DNA from: Melieria omissa
Lineage: Eukaryota; Arthropoda; Insecta; Diptera; Ulidiidae
NCBI GenBank assembly: GCA_963971225.1
Contig: OZ020268.1
Location: 114,420,830-114,484,829, forward strand
Length of the DNA stretch: 64,000 bases
Direction of reading: 5' to 3'
Shown piece by piece: positions 58,673 through 64,000 of this stretch. Position 1 is the first letter of the stretch. Each line of letters begins with the position of its first letter. Under the pieces are notes generated by a model, which was not told the origin of the DNA, made no database searches, and saw nothing but the letters and a program-made list of their open reading frames with translations. The position numbers and the translations under genes are program-made.

Positions 58673-61556
58673 GTGAGTACCAGCCGCGGCCGAGTGTGAG
58701 TGAGTTAGCGAGCGTGCGTGCGTGTGTGCCTTGAGGAAAGAGTGTGTGTGATTGCTGGCCAGAAGAGCTGTTGATTGTTATTTGGGCGGGGGTTGGGGGC
58801 GCGAGCGTGTAGGCTCGAATTGTGTAATTGCTGGGGCGTGCAGAACTTCACTTACACGAAAGGGTGGAATCGAGAAGCAGCAGTTGAAAAAAAGTATGAA
58901 AGAGGGGAAGAACGGGTGGGTGGAGTGGCTTTTTTGTTTACGTAATATTAAAAGATTTGTTTTTGTATTTGCCAAGGCACGGCGGAAATACACACAGCAC
59001 GAAACAAGGGAATGCAAAACGACTGGTGGAAAATCCATGTTGATTTTTTTGTGAAACGGTGGGCTGCCAAGTGGACAGGCTACCTGCCACCAGCAACGAA
59101 AAGTAAATAAACAAACCAAACATGTACAAGTACATCTATCTGTATGTGGTTTTGTGTGAGTACTGAGCGACCCAGGTAGGCAGGATTATCAACAATCAAC
59201 AACAACAACAACATAAGTCCAACAATAGAAAAACAGGCAAATCGACAGAAAGTGCTCAGCGGCGCTGTTCATCGAAATTCGAAGCAATTCGCAGTCATCC
59301 ATTGTGGATAAGTGTAAATGTGTGTATGTGTGTGTGTATGTTCGTGTCATCCCCAGCTGAAGCAAGCGCCTAGCCCAGCTATGCTCAACACCAGTCGTCG
59401 ATTCCACTCAGCTGTGTGTCTGGTCGTCGCTCGAATTGTTCTGCTACCGCTTCTTATTATCGCTGTGCACTAGTGCTGCTGATGTGGTTGTTGCTTGCTC
59501 GATTGGTTATGCTGGCATGTGTGCGAGTGAGGCAGCAAGCTCTGTTAGTAGTGTCTACCTGCTGCGCATTGGATCCGATTGCTGGGAGTTTTGGGCGCGG
59601 GCGGTTCGGTGACACGTCCGCGGCTATGACTGGGCACCAAAACGTGTTCCACACAGCACACAGCTGAGTTTTGTTTGGCTTTGCTCTTTCGGATGCCTGC
59701 TGTCACAGATTTTTACTAAAGTCGGCGAGCGTCGTGTGGCGGTTGCATTGGCGCAGCCGCTCGCCATTTGTTTATGTTTAATGCGCGTGCGCTCTCTCTC
59801 GCTCTGTGCCCTATCTGTTTGCTCTCTTGTTCTTGCCATTCTTCGTTGTTTATACTTTTTCTTGCTGTCGTATACACAAATGCAACGGGGCAACTAACAA
59901 AGTGCGCATTGTTGCTGTTTTTTTTCGTATTTGTTGCCTATTGGGTGCACACTAATGTGCAGCAGCAACTGCAGTCGAAATAGTAAAACGCAATTTATGG
60001 AAAAATCCAATTCCATGACATCCCCGCTCCGCCGCGCCCAACAAGACTCCACACATGGCAGCAGCCCCTGCGCGAGCATGTGGGTCTGGCAGTGCGGCCG
60101 GGTCGCTGCTTTGCATTTATTGCGTCGTTGATTTGTTTCTTCTCTTTGTATGTTTCCTCGTTCATTACTGTGCTGCAGCATTGCATTTCGTGTTTACTTG
60201 ATGGGACATTAGGCGTTGCTATGATGGTGGTGAAAATAAACCAAGCGCGCTCGTAAGCCAAGGACTTAGCGTAGTGTTCTGCATAATAATTATCCGTCCG
60301 TGTAAGTCTGCTCATCCCAAATTCTTGGCTGGTCAGCCAGCTCAGATGCGCTTTCTGTTTGCATTCTTATTGTGCACTCTTGTTTTTCTTATGCCTCGTG
60401 TGCTCTTATCGCCGCCTTGCAATCGCTTTTAATTTGCCTTGCAAATTATGGCCATAACCTTCTTTCACCATTGCCACGTCGCACATCGCAGTGGCAGTGG
60501 GCTGCAAGGAGCGTAGGGGCGGTTTGTGCTCTGAAACTGCATTTCGGCTGAGAAGACACTGAGGGTGGAGTGTGAACTGGTGCAGTGTTGGCTTGAAATG
60601 CTGCGTTCGTTGCAAATTTCGCACTCGTGGCATTGTGTCAATTTGCAGCCATCCCAATCCCCACCGCTCCTCCGATTTTTTCAAACATTTCGAGCTCATT
60701 CCGTTCGCGTCTGTCTTGAGTATTTCAACCCCTAAAACAGTTAGTGGTGCCTTGGTGCCTGGCGCTAATGTGACGATTATATTTTGCGTTTTATTCGCCC
60801 GCATTTGTATTGAGGTGTTTGTAGTGGGTGAAGGGGAGGAGGAAAGATTTCGGTTTGGGAGGGGAGAGCGCACAACCGCCAATGTCAGCAATGCCTGTCG
60901 TTCGTTCTTGTAAATTCCGCATTTGTAAATGAATACGGCGCGTTATGGCGATTCGCTTTGGTTCTCACAATTGTCTGTTTATTTCACGTCGTTCCATTTG
61001 CGCTTCTGCGCAGTAGCGAAAAACTATCGAGCAACGCGCAAATGTGTGTGTGTGTGGCGTTGCTGCTTTTTGCGTAATATACAATATTACATACATATGT
61101 AACTTTTGGCTACCAGGGCCTGCCAAACAGGAAGTGGAGTATAATGTTTTATTTATATTCGTTTTTTTGATTTGTTTGGCATTACAAAGTTTTCTTTTCA
61201 TGTGGCGCTTCGGCACAGCGGCAACAGATCTATTAACCTGATATTTTCACTTCAAACTAACTCACGTAATCCATTGATTTTTGTGTTGTCATCTGTAATT
61301 TACATTTACTTTGACTGCATAATTTGTTGGCCTGTCATGAAGGGTGCGGTCGACCTTCAATCGTCACAACCTTTAAGATTTGAGTAAAACTTACTGATGA
61401 GTAAAACTACTGATTTATTGTTCACTGCGAAATTTTACGATCATATTTATTCAAGTTAGGGTCTAATGTATAAGTAGTAGTAGTATAATGTAGTAAGTTG
61501 TTCGGAGTAAAGCAAAGTATAGTAAGAAAACGATTCAGACTAGTTACAGTAATCTA

Positions 61557-62121
61557 CATACAGTGACGGACAATAGTATTGACACAGCAACGGCCAGCCT
61601 TGATAGTCCAGCGGGTAGCGCGCTGGCATCTCATACCAAAGGCTCCAGGTTCGATTCCTGGCTCGGGCTGGTGAACTTCTCGTCTACTTCTATCGCTATC
61701 CACATGAAGGGAATGAGAATTACAAGAATCGCACAAGTGCGCTCTTGGCAGGCAATGGCAAAACCTCCAAGTGTGAACGAAAAACTGCTGCCCTTTCCCC
61801 ATCCGCTTAGAATGTGTGCTGTAACATATGTTGGAAAGACAGTGCTGCATACGCATTTCAAAAACGGGTGAAGTATGAGATATTACTCTCATTTTCCTTC
61901 CCTATCCCCCATGGGTATAGTACAATGGTCTGAAATGGACTGAGTGCTATGGAAGGCTTGTAGTCTTCCTGCCCACCCTCACATCCATCCATCCATCCAT
62001 CGACACAGCAATGATTATTCAATAAAACAGCAAATTTCTGTACATTTGACAGAAGCAACCTATTACAAGTATGGAAAAAAGTACGTTTTTATTTCTCATA
62101 AGTTTGACAAAACCTCCCAAA
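61557..62121 (+). mobile_element. Tc1-like terminus interrupted by a SINE
   Basis: TACAGTGACGGACAATAGTA at about 61559 looks like a Tc1-like end preceded by TA. Its sequence is interrupted after GACACAGCAA by the SINE at 61591-62001 and resumes at the duplicated GACACAGCAA (62002-62011). The opposite end of the element was not identified, so its right boundary here is arbitrary. Confidence 0.4.
61591..62001 (+). mobile_element. tRNA-derived SINE with exact target duplication
   Basis: A 411-bp unit is flanked by GACACAGCAA at 61581-61590 and 62002-62011. The first 75 bp are tRNA-like: an A box (TAGTCCAGCGGGTAGCG), a D-arm-like region, and a B box inside a good T-arm (CCAGG TTCGATT CCTGG). The acceptor and anticodon stems do not pair properly, so it is not a tRNA gene. 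A unique body of about 300 bp follows and ends in a (CATC)n tail. The order of head, body, simple tail and target duplication defines a SINE. Confidence 0.85.
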
Positions 62122-62859
62122 TTAAGGGAAGGCTCCCCTGGATTTGGGCAAAAATAAGGCAAAGTTTGTAATTTTTTTGTGGGATAATGAAAAGGCGTAC
62201 AAACTTCCGGTTTTGACTATTAAATTCGTCTATTATTTAGGAGTTTAAAAAGTTAAAAAACTTGATGAAATTCAAAATGGCGGCTACAAAATGGCGATTT
62301 CCGTAGGCCTCTGCGCGCCAAACATCGCTCGAGAACTGTAATCCTGCAGCCTCTTGTAGTGGACTGAAATCAAAAAGCATTGTCATTACTTAAAGATAAC
62401 AAAATTGTCTGTGAATTGAACCAGACTCAAAAAATTGAAACGAAAAATTCTTGCACATGAATATTTGAAGAAAAAAGTTAAATTTTTTGCACCTTTTTTT
62501 AATTTCAACCACATTTAAAAATTAAAAATAAATAACTATTTATGCAAATTGTAGGTTCAAGGCATACAGAAAATCAAATACATTCGAGCAGTTTTTAGAT
62601 GAAGAAAATCGGATCATTAGATCAAGTCCGCTGATTTCAGTTAGATTGGAAAAAATGGTTTCGAGATAAACGCGTTTGAAGCAAATTAGAGCAGTGGAGC
62701 GTCCCGTAGCGCGCGTGAGACAGGTGTGTTCTCCCATGAAAATACGCGTCGTATCAAAAAATCCTTTTACACACATATTCTACATATATGTAGCCTTCGT
62801 TTTATGCAAAAAAAAAAAAAACCATTTTTCGGTCCAAATCCAGGGGAGCCTTCCCTTAA
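62122..62859. mobile_element. MITE with 26-bp perfect inverted termini (TTAA or TA flanked)
   Basis: TTAAGGGAAGGCTCCCCTGG begins the left end at 62122 and the right end on the opposite strand at 62859; identity continues through ATTTGG. The boundary could be read as TTAA duplication (piggyBac-like) or TA duplication with AGGGAAGG termini, as in the element at 36903. The interior has no open transposase. Confidence 0.75.
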
Positions 62860-63023
62860 ATAGGTAAAATCACGGGTTTATTTGAATTGTTTGTTAAAAA
62901 TTTTTAATAATATTTAACTTGAAATTCTTCGTAACGTAAGCGATTTGACGTAATAAATTTAGTACTGAATGACATTTACATAAATGAGTGTCGAAACTAA
63001 AATAACGAAACTATAATGAAATA

Positions 63024-63260
63024 CAGTGGAGTCTGGATATAGTGAACTAATTATTGCAAGGCCTGTTCACTGTATAGAGGTTGTTGACTATATCAAGGTT
63101 AACATTTTTGTTCAAAAACTCGTTTTATTTGCTGAAATAGGCTTTTTATTTTTTGCTTGAACATTTTTTTCCATATTTAGAGGCTCGATGTCAAAATTTG
63201 GGTGTTCACTATATCGGGGTGTTCACTATATAAGGGGTTCACTATACCCAGACACGACTG
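63024..63260. mobile_element. TA-flanked MITE of Tc1/pogo type
   Basis: CAGTGGAGTCTGGATATAGT (63024 onward) and the opposite-strand right end CAGTCGTGTCTGGGTATAGT (from 63260) are inverted, both continuing with GAAC. TA flanks both sides (63022-63023, 63261-63262). Copies of the TGTTCACTATAT motif repeat inside (about 63064, 63203, 63220). There is no coding sequence, only 237 bp. Confidence 0.75.
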
Positions 63261-63723
63261 TATAATTAAACTAAATTTTAAATAAGTCATTCAGTTGATT
63301 GAAGACTGATGAGGCCACATTGGTGTCAAAAAGTTTCACAAACTCTTTTGTTAAGGTCTAAAACAACTTTTAAAGTAAAAATTAAAAACGCAAAACTGAC
63401 TACTAAACATTCGGTTTAATGTGTATTGTTTTCCAATATGGTAAAATTTGTTGCTGTCATGGTTCCCAGTTGTCCAACTCTTTGCTTTTCTCTGTCCTTC
63501 ATTGGGATATTTTTAGTGTTTAACTATCAGTCACTCTGTGCCCTTCTCCATTTTTCCGAATCTCATGAGTTTTCTTATTGTATTCGTATTCACATTTTGT
63601 TCTCTATCGCTTCATCACGCGTTTATTTTTTGGTGTTCTTTTTTTCTACCCTTCTACCCTTCTTCTAATTCGACGCCATACACATTTTCAATGTAAACAC
63701 TAAATTCTTAAATATACATAAAA

Positions 63724-63736
63724 ATATCTCTGTATG

Positions 63737-63767
<31 letters not shown>

Positions 63768-63775
63768 GTATGTAC
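63724..63775. repeat. (TACA)n/(TATG)n microsatellite
   Basis: A run of TACA units flanked by inverted TATG units can form a hairpin. Confidence 0.85.
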
Positions 63776-64000
63776 ATTTAAATGCTGATAAAATACAACG
63801 ACGTCAATATTAGTTTGTCAACGTAATGACTTCAGTAAACCTCGAACTTGTGTTTACATAATGGGAAATGTGTCAGTTCGAATAAAACATTTAGCTGCGG
63901 CCAAAACCATTAATTGAATTTTCGGTGACACTATGCAAATGCTTACAACAGCATTTAGCTACTTGCTTGCCCCGATTTCGTGGGATGGCAACTGCACGCA

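Larger units (their letters stand above)
58673..64000 (+). other. Probable first intron of the ZFTRAF1 homologue
   Basis: No further exon of the gene and no other protein is recognisable here. The interval up to 61.5 kb is unique-looking, GC-mixed intron sequence. 61.56-63.26 kb is a stack of mobile elements. The end is AT-rich with a TACA/TATG microsatellite at about 63724-63775. Confidence 0.55.

Noticed and set aside
61594..61672. tRNA gene (A box, B box and a CAT anticodon-like loop)
   Set aside because: The T-arm is good but the acceptor and anticodon stems do not pair, and the unit continues into a SINE body with an exact target duplication.
1..64000. CRISPR arrays, operons, prophage or other prokaryotic systems
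   Set aside because: The genes have spliceosomal introns, poly(A) signals and animal protein families, and no regularly spaced identical repeats were seen.

Overview
This is a eukaryotic nuclear window from a higher fly (Diptera, Brachycera). Intact genes encode Rac1, ribosomal protein L18, the Myt1 kinase, folliculin, a calumenin-like EF-hand protein and the SNARE Use1. They have short GT-AG introns and are close in sequence and exon layout to the Drosophila genes as I remember them. The long AT-rich introns and the load of (CCTAA)n-tailed LINEs, tRNA-derived SINEs and small DNA transposons fit a tephritid fruit fly better than Drosophila. That placement is inference.

Layout. 1-7090 (minus) is the 5' part of a zona pellucida (ZP) domain gene: a large exon at 1-1256 and, 5.8 kb upstream, a 21-codon signal-peptide exon at 7028-7090. 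From about 7.1 to 31.3 kb I find no supportable protein gene. The stretch is intronic or intergenic, with GC-rich promoter-like islands (about 9.6-10, 20-20.3, 22.3-22.9 and 26.6-28.1 kb) and transposon relics. 31273-36736 is a full-length I-clade non-LTR retrotransposon with two intact ORFs and a perfect 12-bp target duplication. 36.7-44.7 kb is again gene-free and holds several terminal-inverted-repeat elements.

44.8-58.7 kb is a compact gene cluster: Myt1 (-), calumenin/scf (+), Rac1 (-), Use1 (+), RpL18 (+), folliculin (-), and the first coding exon of a TRAF-type zinc-finger gene (ZFTRAF1/CYHR1 homologue, +), whose intron probably fills the rest of the window. Myt1/scf, Rac1/Use1 and folliculin/ZFTRAF1 are divergent pairs that probably share promoter regions. 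RpL18 and folliculin converge. The genes are housekeeping or signalling genes (cell cycle, secretory pathway, cytoskeleton, translation, nutrient signalling) and do not form one pathway.

The most distinctive non-genic content is a collection of nonautonomous DNA transposons whose exact ends can be read. Four have unrelated inverted termini but all are bounded by TTAA (piggyBac-like). There is also a hAT-type element with an 8-bp duplication, TA-flanked elements, an internally deleted mariner, a 640-bp foldback, and a nested SINE/Tc1-like stack near 61.6-63.3 kb.
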